Assembly: GCA_020744425.1 (NCBI GenBank)
Contig: JAGMUV010000003.1
Coordinates: forward strand, 2,356,001-2,420,000
Reading direction: 5' to 3'
From: Dactylonectria macrodidyma
Taxonomy: Eukaryota; Ascomycota; Sordariomycetes; Hypocreales; Nectriaceae
Length of the DNA: 64,000 bases
How positions within the stretch are numbered: position 1 is the stretch's first letter; every line of letters starts with the position of its first letter. The translations under genes and the position numbers were made by a program. A model generated the notes under the pieces. The model saw nothing but the letters and a program-made list of their open reading frames with translations, did no database searches and was not told the DNA's origin. This document shows, in pieces, positions 36,538 to 47,282 of the stretch.

Positions 36538-38878
36538 ATGGACCATCCTCGTGGAAGCATCGCGTCGTTTGAGCCCAGGTCTAGCCCGCCGCCTAACATC
36601 ATGGCCTCTTCGCCCGCCGCCAATGGCCTCCTATCGCCCTCCCGAACCGGTCGACGGAAGGAAAAGCGAAACCCTTCAGTTACTCCCCGACGCTTCGGTC
36701 GCTTCTTCACGCCTAGGCCGAACCTCTCCCTCGGTCTTCCCACCAGCCGCAGGATCTTGGGCAGCCTAGACTCATCTGCCGTCAACCGACAGCCTTTCTC
36801 TCCCGAGTCCCTCTTCAGTGACCCTCTCGCCTCAGATCCCATCTCACCATCACCGACCTGCCGACTTGGACGCAATGACGATGAGAACGACTCAAGGAAG
36901 CGGAAATATCAGAGCGAGGATGACTTTGTGACTAAGAGGCGCGGTGCTGCGTCGACTGATATGCCGCCACCTCCTCTCAACCTGGCGACCCAGTCCACTC
37001 AGGTCTTGCAAGATGGAGATGTCTCCATGTCCGTTCCTTTACAAGACAGCCAAGAAGATCTCGCAGGTCGTCGGAAGGCTACTCTGGTAAGTTTCGCTCC
37101 GCTTCCGGCACCTATCCGTCTCCTAACCATGGAACAGAGCCAATTCTTCAGAGCTAGCCGCGGAGGTGCTCGAAGCTTGAAAGACAAACCTCTTCTCGAC
37201 GACTCACCAGCTCTTTTTGGAATCTCCAAGGCGTCTCCCGTATGTGTGATTCGTCGAATATCATGACCCTCGGGTTACTGACCAAAGACAGACCCTTGAA
37301 GGATACCAACCCACTCCCATTCGGAAATTCTGCAACCGAGGATTCCAGCCCCAACTTTTCGACCGCGAACATGGCTTCTCATCCCATACCGGCCGTCGAC
37401 ACTTCGCCTTTCCCGCTGCCGACTACAGGACAGAGACCGCCTCTTTCTACAGCCGCAGCTCCGATGTCCACCAGGTCAACGCCCACGATAGGCAAGGCAA
37501 CACCATCCCCTTCAGTCTCGCCAGCTGCCACAATGCCCCCGTCACCGCCATCGGCGACGAGGAGGGCTTTGTGCGGTTCTTCAAGACGACCATGACCAGC
37601 AACCCCAGCGAGTCCAAGGTCGACGCTCACTTCAAGGTCCACGATAACGCCATCATGGACGTGGCCTTTTCCGAAGACGACATGCGCCTAGCCACCGCGT
37701 GTGGAGACCGAACCGGCAAGATCGTTGACACGGCGACGCAGACCGTTGCCGTCGAGCTCAACGCCGGCCACTGGGACTCTCTACGTCAGGTGTCGTTCCA
37801 GCCCGGCACCTCTGGGGGAAACACCCTGGCCACCTCGGACAGGGCTGGCCGTATCCAGATCTGGGACCTGCGATGCTCCTCCGCCCCCATCCAAAACTTC
37901 TCGGTCCACGGCCCCTCCGGTGTCGCCCCGCGAGACACCCGCCTCTCTCCCTTCTCTGCCCGAACTGTCAACACTCTCGACAACGCCCACGAGCGCACCG
38001 TCCAGGGAAACACCTCTGCCGCCTCCGTCACTGCCATCCAATGGTTCCCCGCCGGCCGCGAGCACCTCCTCCTCTCCGCCTCCGAGGCAAACGCCTCCAT
38101 CAAGCTCTGGGACACGCGGTACATCCGGCCCCGGCGACAGGCCGAGGAGACCCCCCTGGCCGTGACGCTCGAGCCGGCCACCCACGCCTGGCGGTCCTAC
38201 GGCATCACGTCCATGGCCCTCAGCTCCGACGCCGCGCGGCTGTTCGCCGTGTGCAAGGACAGCACCGTCTACGCCTACTCGACAGCGCATCTGATGCTCG
38301 GCCACTCCCCTGAGCTCATGGATGGCGCTGCCAAGCGCCGTCCCGCCGGCGTCGACGGCCTCGGTCCTCTCTACGGTTTCAAGCACGATCAGTTCCGCGC
38401 TCAGTCCTTCTACGTGAAGTGCGCCATCCGACCGGTCCGCAACCCCCACGCCTCGGAGCTGCTCGCCGTTGGCAGCTCCGACTCGTGCGCCGTCCTCTTC
38501 CCCACCGACGAGCGCTACCTACTCGGCGCCGCGGCCCAGCGCGCCCACCTACTCGAGCCCCCCGCGGCCGCGACGCCCTCGCAGTCCTTCTCCTCCTCCT
38601 TCTCCGCCGGTGCCGCGCCCGCCTCGTCGCCCCTCCCCATCTTCCGTACCGGCACCCCGCTCGTCCGCGGCCACTCCCGCGAGGTCACCACCCTCAGCTG
38701 GGCCCATGACGGCAAGCTCGTCACCGCCTCTGACGACTTCCTCGTCCGCCAGTGGCAGCAGGGCGACGCCGACGCTAGGCACCTTCGCCAGGTTGGCGAG
38801 TTTGGCGGCGAGCGGCACATGGCCGGCTGGGCAGACGTCGCCGAAGACTGGGACGCCGAGGAGGACGATGAAGAATAA
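36538..38878 (+). CDS. CDT2: Cdt2-type WD40 substrate receptor of CRL4 ubiquitin ligase
   Basis: Three exons (36538-37086, 37138-37239, 37292-38878) give 745 residues. The first roughly 300 residues are basic, Ser/Pro-rich and hold TPRRFGRFFTPR, which resembles a PCNA-interaction motif with the Gln changed. The remainder is a WD40 propeller whose segments match Cdt2/DTL best: VHDNAIMDVAFSEDDMRLAT, LATSDRAGRIQIWDLR (about residue 407) and ASIKLWDTRYIRP (about 490). The two WDxR motifs are the usual DDB1 contact, and GHSREVTTLSWAHDGKLVTA forms the last blade. In yeast and animals, CRL4-Cdt2 ubiquitinates PCNA-bound Cdt1 and Spd1/p21-type proteins during S phase and after damage. An Ala/Pro/Ser insertion near residue 635 and an acidic C-terminus (EDWDAEEDDEE) are lineage features. 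Intron 1 is 51 nt and stop-free. Confidence 0.88.
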
Positions 38879-39342
38879 GGAACAACAAATGAGTAAATAA
38901 TGAGAAACAAAGGAGGAGCCTTGAGCACAATGCATATTTCTAGTACACTATACCCAGCTGTCATGGCGTTACAAGCATGGAGCATTTTCTTTTTTAGCGA
39001 TGGAGTTACGGATATATTACGCAATATTGTCTGATCGGACATAGCATTCATGAATTCACGAATACAAAGGACATAAAAATCATCTGAACCGTGCCCCCGC
39101 AATTGTGAGATACAGTCTATTAAGGAATCTAAATAGGTCGTGTTCGTGTCGACGTGCGTGGACACATGAATCTTGGGCGACGAGGCTGCCCTCTAGGACC
39201 AAACACCAAACTCCAGGGATATAATCGTGTTCCTCCCATTTGAAATTCAGAATGCTCGTTTTCGCAAAATGGACTAACGCTGAACAAAATGCAATCGTCA
39301 TCGCCTCATAATCTAAACGTTGGTTATGTTCCTAGCCGTTGC
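38879..39342. other. Convergent 3' flanks
   Basis: A 464-base gap between the stop codons of two converging genes; expected to hold both 3' UTRs. AT-richer than the genes. Nothing else seen. Confidence 0.6.
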
Positions 39343-40887
39343 TCATGCAACATTCCCGCCTCCTCGTCTAGACACTAGTGCCCCTATAACAATTGCCCCA
39401 AAAGCGACCATCATAAGCCAGTTGACGACGGGTACGCCGTGTAGCCGCCGGGATGCTAACTTAAGACACGCATTGGAGTGGTTGCCATCGTCCGTCGGTA
39501 GAGTCGGGGTTCGTGCCGGTTTGGGCAGAGTCTTTTCAAATCTCATAGACTTGGGAAACGCGGGACAAAGTTCCACGCCAGACATGCTAGTTATAAGTGG
39601 ATGGGCGCCTTGACCGTGGGCACTAGGCTCAGAGGACCCGGACTCGGTTCGCAAGGCTCCTATGGCTCTCTTGATGATGGAGCAGGTGCTGTCTTCGCTG
39701 CTGGTTGACAACCTAGAGGATCTCGCGCTACGTTCCTTGGCCACGGAAACGCTGTCTCGAAGACGGGCACTGATCGGATTGATCATGCCGATAAAGTCAT
39801 TGACACAAATGCCATGATCTCTATCGTTGGGATCTGAATCCGCGCAGACCTCGTCGAGTTGGTGGGTCAACAACGTCATGTTCTCGAAGATGCAGACAGA
39901 CTCCTGGATGATGTCATGCTTCTCGCCGTCGGTAAGAACACTTTCCGAATCCACCAATCGTCTTTTAAACTCGCGCTTAAGATCCTCGCCATCCTCAGCT
40001 GATTTGAAGTGGAAGAAGCGCAAGGGCATCTTGTGATCGGCGTGAGGGCTGTGGTCGGCCTGGGGCAGCTCCTCGTTGGTCAACCCACTGGCTCGCTCGA
40101 TTGGCATGGTTGAATGCTGGCAAGAGAGATCGGTTGGGCGTATTGGCGAGGGAACCTGAGCCCAAAAGTCCTCCCCAGGGGACTCAAGAGACGCTCTTAT
40201 GAAGCGTCCTCCAGCGAACAGCGCCATGTAGAGGATGTATGAGTACGCCAGGAGTATATGGGGCCGGTTCTCAACTGCTCTCCTAATGTGTTGTGTGAAC
40301 TCCCCGAGGCGACTGGTCTGGCCGATGCTTCTGAGTTGTTCCTCGACAACATGGTCCGGCCACCCTGTCAAAGAGGCTATGTCTGCCTTGAGACGATCTG
40401 AGCGCATAAGGCCAGGCAGATACATGGTCTGGAGAAGCGAGTGTATTCGTGTGTCAACCGTGTGGTTGTGTGCACGTACACCTCGGGCTTCTTGGGGTTT
40501 CGAAGGATCATAGTCGGAGGCGAGGAGCGGTAGCTCAGTATTATGGCTCTTTGATGTTGTGGTGTTAGAGTCCGTTTTGGGTTCTGCGTCAAGGATACTG
40601 CGCCATAGCCTTTCGAATGTCAGGTAGATGGGTGCAATGTGGAGTAGGCCAGAGACATAGATAGACTGGTCGACAGCTCGAGGCGGAAGAGCCAATGGTA
40701 GCCGAGCAATGATGAGTTTGTTAAGTCTAGCATGGACGGTTCTTGTGGATATGGCTATTAGTTCGGCCAGAGGACGATGGTGATGGTGGTCATGATGTTC
40801 GCGAGGAGCCGGGGCCGGCTCCGGGAGCGGTGAAGTCATCTCTAGCCCTAGTATTGGCAACCCGAGAGGTTGGAGAATGCAAGGCAC
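39343..40887 (-). CDS. Haem-oxygenase-like protein with C-terminal membrane anchor
   Basis: A single open frame of 514 codons; an in-frame Met at codon 17 (40839, MTSPLPEP) is an equally likely start. The N-terminal half fits the helical haem oxygenase fold as found in fungi (Hmx1-like): ISTRTVHARLNKLIIARLPL carries a His (His52) at the place of the proximal haem ligand, GLLHIAPIYLTFERLWRSI follows, and YILYMALFAGGRFIR matches the distal-helix segment. The distal motif of classical enzymes is GDLSGG; here it reads ALFAGG, so the catalytic Asp is absent. A long Ser-rich region follows, and the last 28 residues contain one hydrophobic helix (WLMMVAFGAIVIGALV) before SRRGGG, typical of a tail anchor in the ER membrane. 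Haem degradation is possible but unproven. Confidence 0.85.
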   Translation of the reverse strand: MPCILQPLGLPILGLEMTSPLPEPAPAPREHHDHHHHRPLAELIAISTRTVHARLNKLIIARLPLALPPRAVDQSIYVSGLLHIAPIYLTFERLWRSILDAEPKTDSNTTTSKSHNTELPLLASDYDPSKPQEARGVRAHNHTVDTRIHSLLQTMYLPGLMRSDRLKADIASLTGWPDHVVEEQLRSIGQTSRLGEFTQHIRRAVENRPHILLAYSYILYMALFAGGRFIRASLESPGEDFWAQVPSPIRPTDLSCQHSTMPIERASGLTNEELPQADHSPHADHKMPLRFFHFKSAEDGEDLKREFKRRLVDSESVLTDGEKHDIIQESVCIFENMTLLTHQLDEVCADSDPNDRDHGICVNDFIGMINPISARLRDSVSVAKERSARSSRLSTSSEDSTCSIIKRAIGALRTESGSSEPSAHGQGAHPLITSMSGVELCPAFPKSMRFEKTLPKPARTPTLPTDDGNHSNACLKLASRRLHGVPVVNWLMMVAFGAIVIGALVSRRGGGNVA

Positions 40888-42386
40888 AGACAGGGAGGGG
40901 TGTGATCGAGATCAACCTGATCGTTGTTGAGGTGATAGATCAAATTTGAAGAGGAGGGGTTCTCAGATCTAGGTAGGGGGTGGTGAGCGTGGGTAGGAAG
41001 GGTAAGGACGGAAGCGAGAATGTTAGGGTATAGGCTGAGGATGGAGGTTGAAGGATAGAGGTTGAAGAACGCAAGCCAGTTGAGAGTTCACGGTTTGAAT
41101 GAATTTCAGGTTATCCAGGCAGTCCTGGGCTGAGGAAGGAGAGCAGCAAGTCACCCCTTCCCAAACGTAGAGTCATGCGTCTTGTTTTTTGTGTCCCGAT
41201 CCGATCTGAACCCCTGTTGCGGCTTTTGGTGTGAATCTCAACTTCTCAGATCTCTTAGTGATGCGCGTATCAAGGAGCTTGGGTTGGTGAATCGGATGGC
41301 TGGCTGGGCTTGGTTTAACGTTTAGACCACATCGAAAGGTCAACAACTGACAATTCGACGCGGCGGACGAGTCGAAAAACGCCGCAGAGGCAATTACCTT
41401 TCAGCCCAGGGATCGGGAAGATTTTCGCCAGAATTATTAATATTAATTCCACCTGACCTCCCTCGCCCCCAGTTCTCCGATTCTCTAATGCAATGGGAAT
41501 CAAGGCCCATAAACGCCCGTCTCTTTTCGCTTCTCCATCCCCGCCGCATATGGCGATCGGGGTTTTGGTTCGAAATCGGACTGAGCGCGGGCCATTTGCC
41601 CCGGCCCTGGACCCGACTTACATAGTACGCTACAACAGTCGCCAAATGAGCAGTATTAGCGTCGAGGTATGCCGTCATCACTATTTTTTGCGAGGGTTAG
41701 GGTGCCTGGACGAGCATTTCTTCCCAGTGGAGGGAGAAAGGAGTACCCGAGAATTATTATGCTTGCTCCAAAATGATTCCCCAGAAGCGGCTGGGTATTG
41801 ATGGCTTTTGAACTTAGCGCTTTGAATGTCAAGCATGTCTCGCTCTCAGCCTCCATCCAGGGTCTGGACCTCCCCGGAACTTGGGAACCCCCATGCCATT
41901 TTGAAGCGGCTGAGGCTCTCCCGCCACAATGGAGCCGCCAAGCTCACGATGCACAAGCCGAGCATCGACTTTGGAATTCATGGCGCCCACCTTGAATACA
42001 GGCACACGTCTAGGATTGAGTGGCATCGCGGAAAGGGCGTGTCCATCTCCCGGTCCCCCGCTTATTAGTCCTGTGGAGCCTCAAGATTGATCGTTGGGAG
42101 ATCACCATCCACATCGCTATCATGAAGGCGGGGTCAAGAGCCAGGGCCGTCATTCTTTACGAGTCATTTCATCCAGAAAGCCAACATTGAGTAGGCATAT
42201 TAGCTCTACCAGAGATAACTAACTTCTTTACCAAATCATATCCACAGCCAAGCCAAAGCACAAAACTCTAAGCCTGTCCCTCCATTCTACTTCTCAACCT
42301 ATTGCCACCATAAAAGACTCCACAACGCCAAAGACTACAAACCCACCCCAGAGTCGTATCAGCTCAATCCATGCCAACTCCACCGT
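40888..42386. other. Gene-free interval upstream of the haem-oxygenase-like gene
   Basis: About 1.5 kb containing the promoter of the haem-oxygenase-like gene (minus) and the 3' flank of the SLC35F5-like gene (minus). Open frames are all around 100 codons or shorter without domains. No other feature seen. Confidence 0.5.
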
Positions 42387-43866
42387 CTAGACAGCAGTAC
42401 CCCTCACCGAGTCGTTACCATCGTCGCTTTTCTTATCGTTTACTTCGTGACTCTCTCGGTTCACAAAGAGGAACGATAGAAAGACCACTGCCGCCCCAAT
42501 CCAATAGGTGGCTCCCGAGTACTTGTGGTATTGAATGATTTCGCCAATCAACGAAAGAGGAATCGTCAGAGACAAACCGACCGTCACCACCAATGGAGTG
42601 GTCAGGAGCAGCGCATATGCCCACGAAATATCGCTGAGGAACGATCCGACGGCATTGATCTAGGTTGGTGGGATTAGCTTCATCTCGTCTCCGTACCAAG
42701 GTACTCACAATGATGATGGTCCAAATCTTACCCGTGGGGGGCAATTCAAACTATTATAGGTCAGTCAATCGCCCCTCTGATACACTGAGTACTTCAACAT
42801 ACCGGCTCCAAGCCCGTCCAATGGAGGATGAAGAAGAATGGCCAGAGAAGCACCATATTGAAGATGCCAACCAAACCGAAGAACAGCTGCATGTCCACCT
42901 TGTCCTCGTCACCAACCCGCTTCTTCATCACTGTCACGTAAGCGCCATATACTATGGCACTGAAGAACGCCATTGCATCTCCAATAGCAATTTGGGTGGG
43001 TGTCTTGTGCGGGAACGACCCTCGGTCTTGATCACTCTGTCCAGACATGTCGACTGTTGAGATCAGGATGACTCCCACCAGTGAAGCTCCTACGCCGAGC
43101 AGCTTGCGCGTTGTAAACCGCTCGATCCTAAACATGGCGCAAAGGATCAGAGTCCAAATGCTGCTTGTGGAGGTTAGGATGGTGACGCTAGCCACACTGG
43201 TGTACTCAAGGCAGGCCGAGGCCGTGTAGTTGGCCAAGAACCACAGCATGCTAAATTCGAAGCTAATGATGGCTGTTTCACGAAAATCGAGCTTCTCATC
43301 GCTTCTTGCAGGTGTGTGAGCATCAACGAAGCTCTCTGATAGCAGGCGCTCGCTAACGGGGTCGTCCTCATCTTCCCTGACCGTCTTGGTGACAGCGCCG
43401 TGTTTATGCTCGTTCCAAATGTGCGCCACGTCAAACCGTAACCCTCGGATGCCCCTCTCTTTCATGTACTTGAGGAACCTTGGTACCAAGGATACCGCAA
43501 ATATCGAGGTGTTAAAGTAGACGACGAAGAACGGCTTATCGTAGGAATGGTCGGAGAAGATGTACTGCAACACCTTGTTAGCATCTAGACTTTGCACAAA
43601 GCGATAGCATTACTCACGCTGGCCATGAAGTTGTACAGAGTCCAGAAAAACACCGTCACCATCAAGCATGCAATTCCCAGCGTCCGCCTGCCGATGCCAG
43701 ACAGGCCGAGCGATGCTCTAAATCCATCTTTGGCAGTGGCTCCCGATCGCATAGGGAGCGGGAGCAAAGCGCTCGTAGACGCAGCCAGGTCGGTTGCCTC
43801 ATCTGGGTGCTGCCGTTCGCGCGAGTGCCCAATGCCCTCCGAAATCATCGAGTCAGACGACGCCAT
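42387..43866 (-). CDS. SLC35F5-like drug/metabolite transporter (YML018C type)
   Basis: Four minus-strand exons (43866-43618, 43564-42803, 42750-42709, 42659-42387) give 441 residues and about ten membrane helices. Introns are 53, 52 and 49 nt. For the first I chose the TTGCAG acceptor at 43565, because the one nine bases earlier leaves the CTAAC branch point too close; the joined text NFMASYIFSDHSYDKPFF fits the family well. A 42-nt microexon encodes FELPPTGKIWTIII and leads into INAVGSFLSDISWAYALLLT and the PLVVTVGLSLTIPLSLIGE signature of SLC35F5 and yeast YML018C. These are DMT-superfamily carriers, vacuolar in yeast, with unknown cargo. The start at 43866 has a good ATGG context; the frame is open upstream to 44127 but without homology. 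Confidence 0.9.
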
Positions 43867-44920
43867 CTCGGCTTGCGCTTCGGCGCTATCAGCCGGTGTG
43901 GTTGTCGCTGCTCGTTCGCTCGGTGACGTCGATAGGGCCCGTGGACGCGATAGTCGGAGCCGCGATGATGGGTTTGGGCAGGTCGCGTCTAAAGGTAGCA
44001 GTGTGAATGGAAGACCGGGCGTCGCAGTTACGAGGCCGTGATATGAAAGGAAAGACAAGCTGGCATCAATCACGACCTGGCCGAAATACCGCTGATTGCT
44101 GATTGCGGACAGAGAGTCACAAGCCACAAGCGCGAAACCGGCAAAGGTGGGGGACCTGCCAGATGCCGACCCTCCGCCGCTGTGCCGAATCTAGCAAGTG
44201 AGATCGTGAGCACGCGATAGCGTCGTATTGGTCCAGGGTTCCTGCAGCAATTAAAAAGACCTTTCACCCATTCTCCCAAGGCTCTTTTATCACGAAACAT
44301 CTAATTTTACGATGAGGCTTGCGAATTACTTATGGTTCAATGAATAGGTCAATACGGTTTGTCCCAAGATGAACCAGCATGCACAACTGTGTGTTGAAAC
44401 ACCCAGATGCGTCAGGCAGTAACAATGTGCAGAAGGACAACGCTTGGAAACATCACTTCACTGTGTTTTGACGAGAGTAATATCAATAAATAATCACACC
44501 AGTTATTTGAGCCAAGAGTTGCTCTACAAGATGTTTCTGAAAAGGATACCCATTCAGGTAATACCCCAGCCTTGGCAACTGCAGGGTACCTTAGATGTAG
44601 ATGATGCACAGGTGATGACCTCTCTCCACGCCCAACTTGATACGCAACAGGTGAAAAAGGGAATGGGTTGGTCACTGATATTTGTCCGTGAATAAACAGA
44701 GAATTTCACCGATAAACGGACTTTATCCGAATTTGACTGCATCTGCACGTCTGCCAGCTGGCAACCAAACACAGCTCAGGGCTGTCAGCGCAACAAAAAT
44801 CCAAAATCCTGAAATCCCAACACCTCATCACGAACAACCATCTCTTCTCCCTTTCAACTTGTCATTGCTTTTTAGCCCCAAGCTAAACCCTAACTCGCGC
44901 CCGCGCCACTAGCTTTTACG
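43867..44920. promoter_or_regulatory. Divergent promoter region
   Basis: About 1.05 kb between the SLC35F5-like gene (minus) and the BTB-like gene (plus). The last 150 bases before 44921 are C/A-rich, like a leader. No specific motif assigned. Confidence 0.5.
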
Positions 44921-46174
44921 ATGATGAACTACCCACGAAACAAACGAGCCCTCCGAGCCCGCAATTACGCATTGGAAAAAGCGAAAACGGTGTCGAGAAA
45001 GAGGCCAAAGTATCGAAAAAGCAGAGGCATCTGGAGGGACCAGTCTCGACAAGGGACTATTCGAAAAATCGACAAATATGGCAATGTTGCGTACCGTATG
45101 ACAACTAGCACGATCAAACAGCATCTCTGTTTCATCATGCAAAACAACCGACGAGTCAAGTTCACCGTCGACCCAAAGCAAATGGCCCTGGTGTGTCCGA
45201 ACTGGCTCCAAATTCGACATGATGCTCGCTCTGGGGCCGTTCGCATCAAGAATGTTTGCCTAGATGAACCAGAAGCCGAGTTCGCTATTAGGCTTCTCTT
45301 CGATGTTGCACATGGTAACCGAGAAGCCCGAGACATATTACGAACGGCTACAGCCAAGGAGCTATTCAATGTTGCTGAGATATACGAATGGCTTGGGCGG
45401 CCTCAAATACTCCGGCCTCCTCCTACCATACGCCCGGACCGCGCTCAATGTTTTAGTGTCCTGCCTTTTCCTTTCCTGCCACCGGAGATTATCGCTAAAG
45501 GGGTAAGGAACCTGAAGTCAAAGGCCGGTACGATGGACAGAATCAGTGAATGGCCTCTTCTCGGCATAGTTGCGAAGAGGTTTGGCCTTCACGATGTGGG
45601 ACAGGACGTCGAACGAGCGGTTGCCCTGTCATACCGAGGAGATGGGTCTAATATAATTGACCAAGCTCGCGAGTGGTTCACACCAGGCCAATGGAAGGCA
45701 TTCCATGGCCTTGGGTTTATGGGTATGTTGTTATTTCTTCAGCATTGTTTGGAAGCACCTCTGATGTATAAATCAGCAGATGAGAGGCTATTTCGATACC
45801 GACAGATGTATATTGATTGCATGTTTCACTCCCTCCATATGCTCGTTGAACAGCTCATGAACTTTGAGGCTGGGATCCTGCCCAACAAGTCGCTTTTTAG
45901 GTCCTGGAAATATAGCCATGTGGCTCCCTGCAATCAATGCACAACTCTTCCGATGGACACATTCCTGCGTGCGCTCATGGCAGAGCACCTCTGGCCTTTG
46001 TACCCCAAGTCGTATCAAGGTAGCGTCAACGATTTGCTTGACGCACTTCAGCAAGCCGGGAGACTAATGGGGATGGATGAACTCGGGCACTGCAACCAGT
46101 ACTCGCATTTGTTGGAATATCTAGACGAGGCTGTTGCAGGCGTTGCCAAGCCTGCCGCCTTATCAGGGGTGTAA
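44921..46174 (+). CDS. BTB-like domain protein of unknown function, single exon
   Basis: An intron-free frame of 417 codons that starts MMNYPRNKRALRARNYALEK. The first 65 residues are very basic (KRPKYRKSRGIWRD), as in nucleic-acid-binding or nuclear-localised tails. Residues about 80-160 look like a divergent BTB/POZ fold of the fungal type: VKFTVDPKQMALVCPNW, DEPEAEFAIRLLFDVAHG, then ATAKELFNVAEIYEWLG. Such domains are protein-interaction modules. The remainder (residues 180-417) is helical with several conserved-looking Trp and Cys (APCNQCTTLP) and no named domain. Typical BTB proteins of this family have the acidic domain at the extreme N-terminus, so the basic extension is unusual. The alternative Met2 start would change nothing. 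Confidence 0.8.
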   Translation: MMNYPRNKRALRARNYALEKAKTVSRKRPKYRKSRGIWRDQSRQGTIRKIDKYGNVAYRMTTSTIKQHLCFIMQNNRRVKFTVDPKQMALVCPNWLQIRHDARSGAVRIKNVCLDEPEAEFAIRLLFDVAHGNREARDILRTATAKELFNVAEIYEWLGRPQILRPPPTIRPDRAQCFSVLPFPFLPPEIIAKGVRNLKSKAGTMDRISEWPLLGIVAKRFGLHDVGQDVERAVALSYRGDGSNIIDQAREWFTPGQWKAFHGLGFMGMLLFLQHCLEAPLMYKSADERLFRYRQMYIDCMFHSLHMLVEQLMNFEAGILPNKSLFRSWKYSHVAPCNQCTTLPMDTFLRALMAEHLWPLYPKSYQGSVNDLLDALQQAGRLMGMDELGHCNQYSHLLEYLDEAVAGVAKPAALSGV

Positions 46175-46318
46175 TTGCATCAAACGAGAGACGCGGAGGC
46201 TCTAGATATGGCCTGGTGGAGATAGTTGGGAGAGGGAAAGTATGGATAGAGCTATTCACTGGGCACAGAATGGTGGCTTTACTTTTTTGTATTGGTGATT
46301 CATCTTGGAGATGATGGT

Positions 46319-47282
46319 TTATGACTGGAAGACCATTTCCTCTGGGCCCATTCCCTTTCCTTCGGCAAGAACGCCTGCTTTTCTGAGAATAGATACACAG
46401 TTCTGGACAATATCCATCTTGACACCCTCGGTCGCTTGAGGGAACCTGACTGTCTTGAGCCACTCTTTGGCATCGGCCTCGCTGTATTCCAAGTTGCTGG
46501 CGATAAATTCGACGGCGGCGTCAGAATTTGCGTTGAAGTGAGCAATGCCGGAATCCAGCTTGCCAAACAGCTCCTTGACGCGGGCGTCGAGGTCACCTTC
46601 GGTCAGCTTGGTGGAGGCGACAATCATCCAACTGGGCCAGGGCGTGTAGATCTCGCCAACGCGGCGGATCTCGCCCGAGTCATAGAACTTCTTGGAGGTG
46701 AAGTGCTCCCACATGAAGAAGTCGGCGTCACCCGAGTTGACGGCGTCGCGTAGGTTCTGGAAGTTATTGAGCACCACTGTGTCAGAATAGGGCTGCGTCC
46801 GAGAAGCTGACAGCCAGCCCTGCTGGTCCGCAAGCACGTAGCCCATGACGTAGCTGCCGGAGCCGATACGTGACACGCCGATCTTGCGGCCGTCGAGGGA
46901 GGCTACCGAGCTGATCTCGGGCCGCTGGGCGCCAGTTGAGATGGCCCAGCCTGGAGGTGAGTTAGCAAAACGGACATCATTCTCAAGATGAGGTACTAAG
47001 AAGAAGAAGCGTCTCACAGAGCGGGGTTTCGACGTATGTGCCAACGATGCGGTAGCCGCCGTCTCCCTCGATGCCTTCCTTGCCAAGCCCGGCGATCCAG
47101 CCCTCGGTCAAGCCAATGGCGACGTCAATCTCGCCGGCACGGATGGCCGTGACCATATGGCCGGTGCCGGACGGGAAGGCGACGAGCTCGGCCGAGAGAC
47201 CGAACTGCTGGACGGCGAAGTGAAGCGGGGTGGAGAAGTGTTCCGGCACGTAGCCGATGCGCAGAGGGGCTGATGAGGTCAT
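46319..47282 (-). CDS. Ca3427-type periplasmic-binding-fold protein (type 2 PBP-like)
   Basis: Two minus-strand exons (47282-47018 and 46950-46319), with a 67-nt intron (gtgaga...ctccag), encode 298 residues. The N-terminus MTSSAPLRIGYVPEHFSTPL and the segments AFPSGTGHMVTAIRAGEIDV, GLTEGWIAGL, RIGSGSYVMGY and ADFFMWEHFTS are those of the fungal Ca3427 family, which has the fold of bacterial ABC importer substrate-binding proteins and is related to the THI5/NMT1 thiamine-precursor group. The splice restores YVETPLCWAISTGAQRPE. There is no signal peptide, so the protein is probably cytosolic. It lacks the His and CCCxC pattern of true Thi5, so pyrimidine synthesis is not implied; the ligand is unknown. 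The gene is divergent from the MFS gene at 48793. Confidence 0.9.

Noticed and set aside
37781..38449. 222-codon minus-strand frame over the CDT2-type gene
   Set aside because: Antisense shadow in GC-rich WD40 coding sequence.
43574..43617. Alternative 44-nt first intron of the SLC35F5-like gene ending AACAAG
   Set aside because: It places the CTAAC branch point almost on the acceptor; the acceptor nine bases further keeps the frame and fits the family better.
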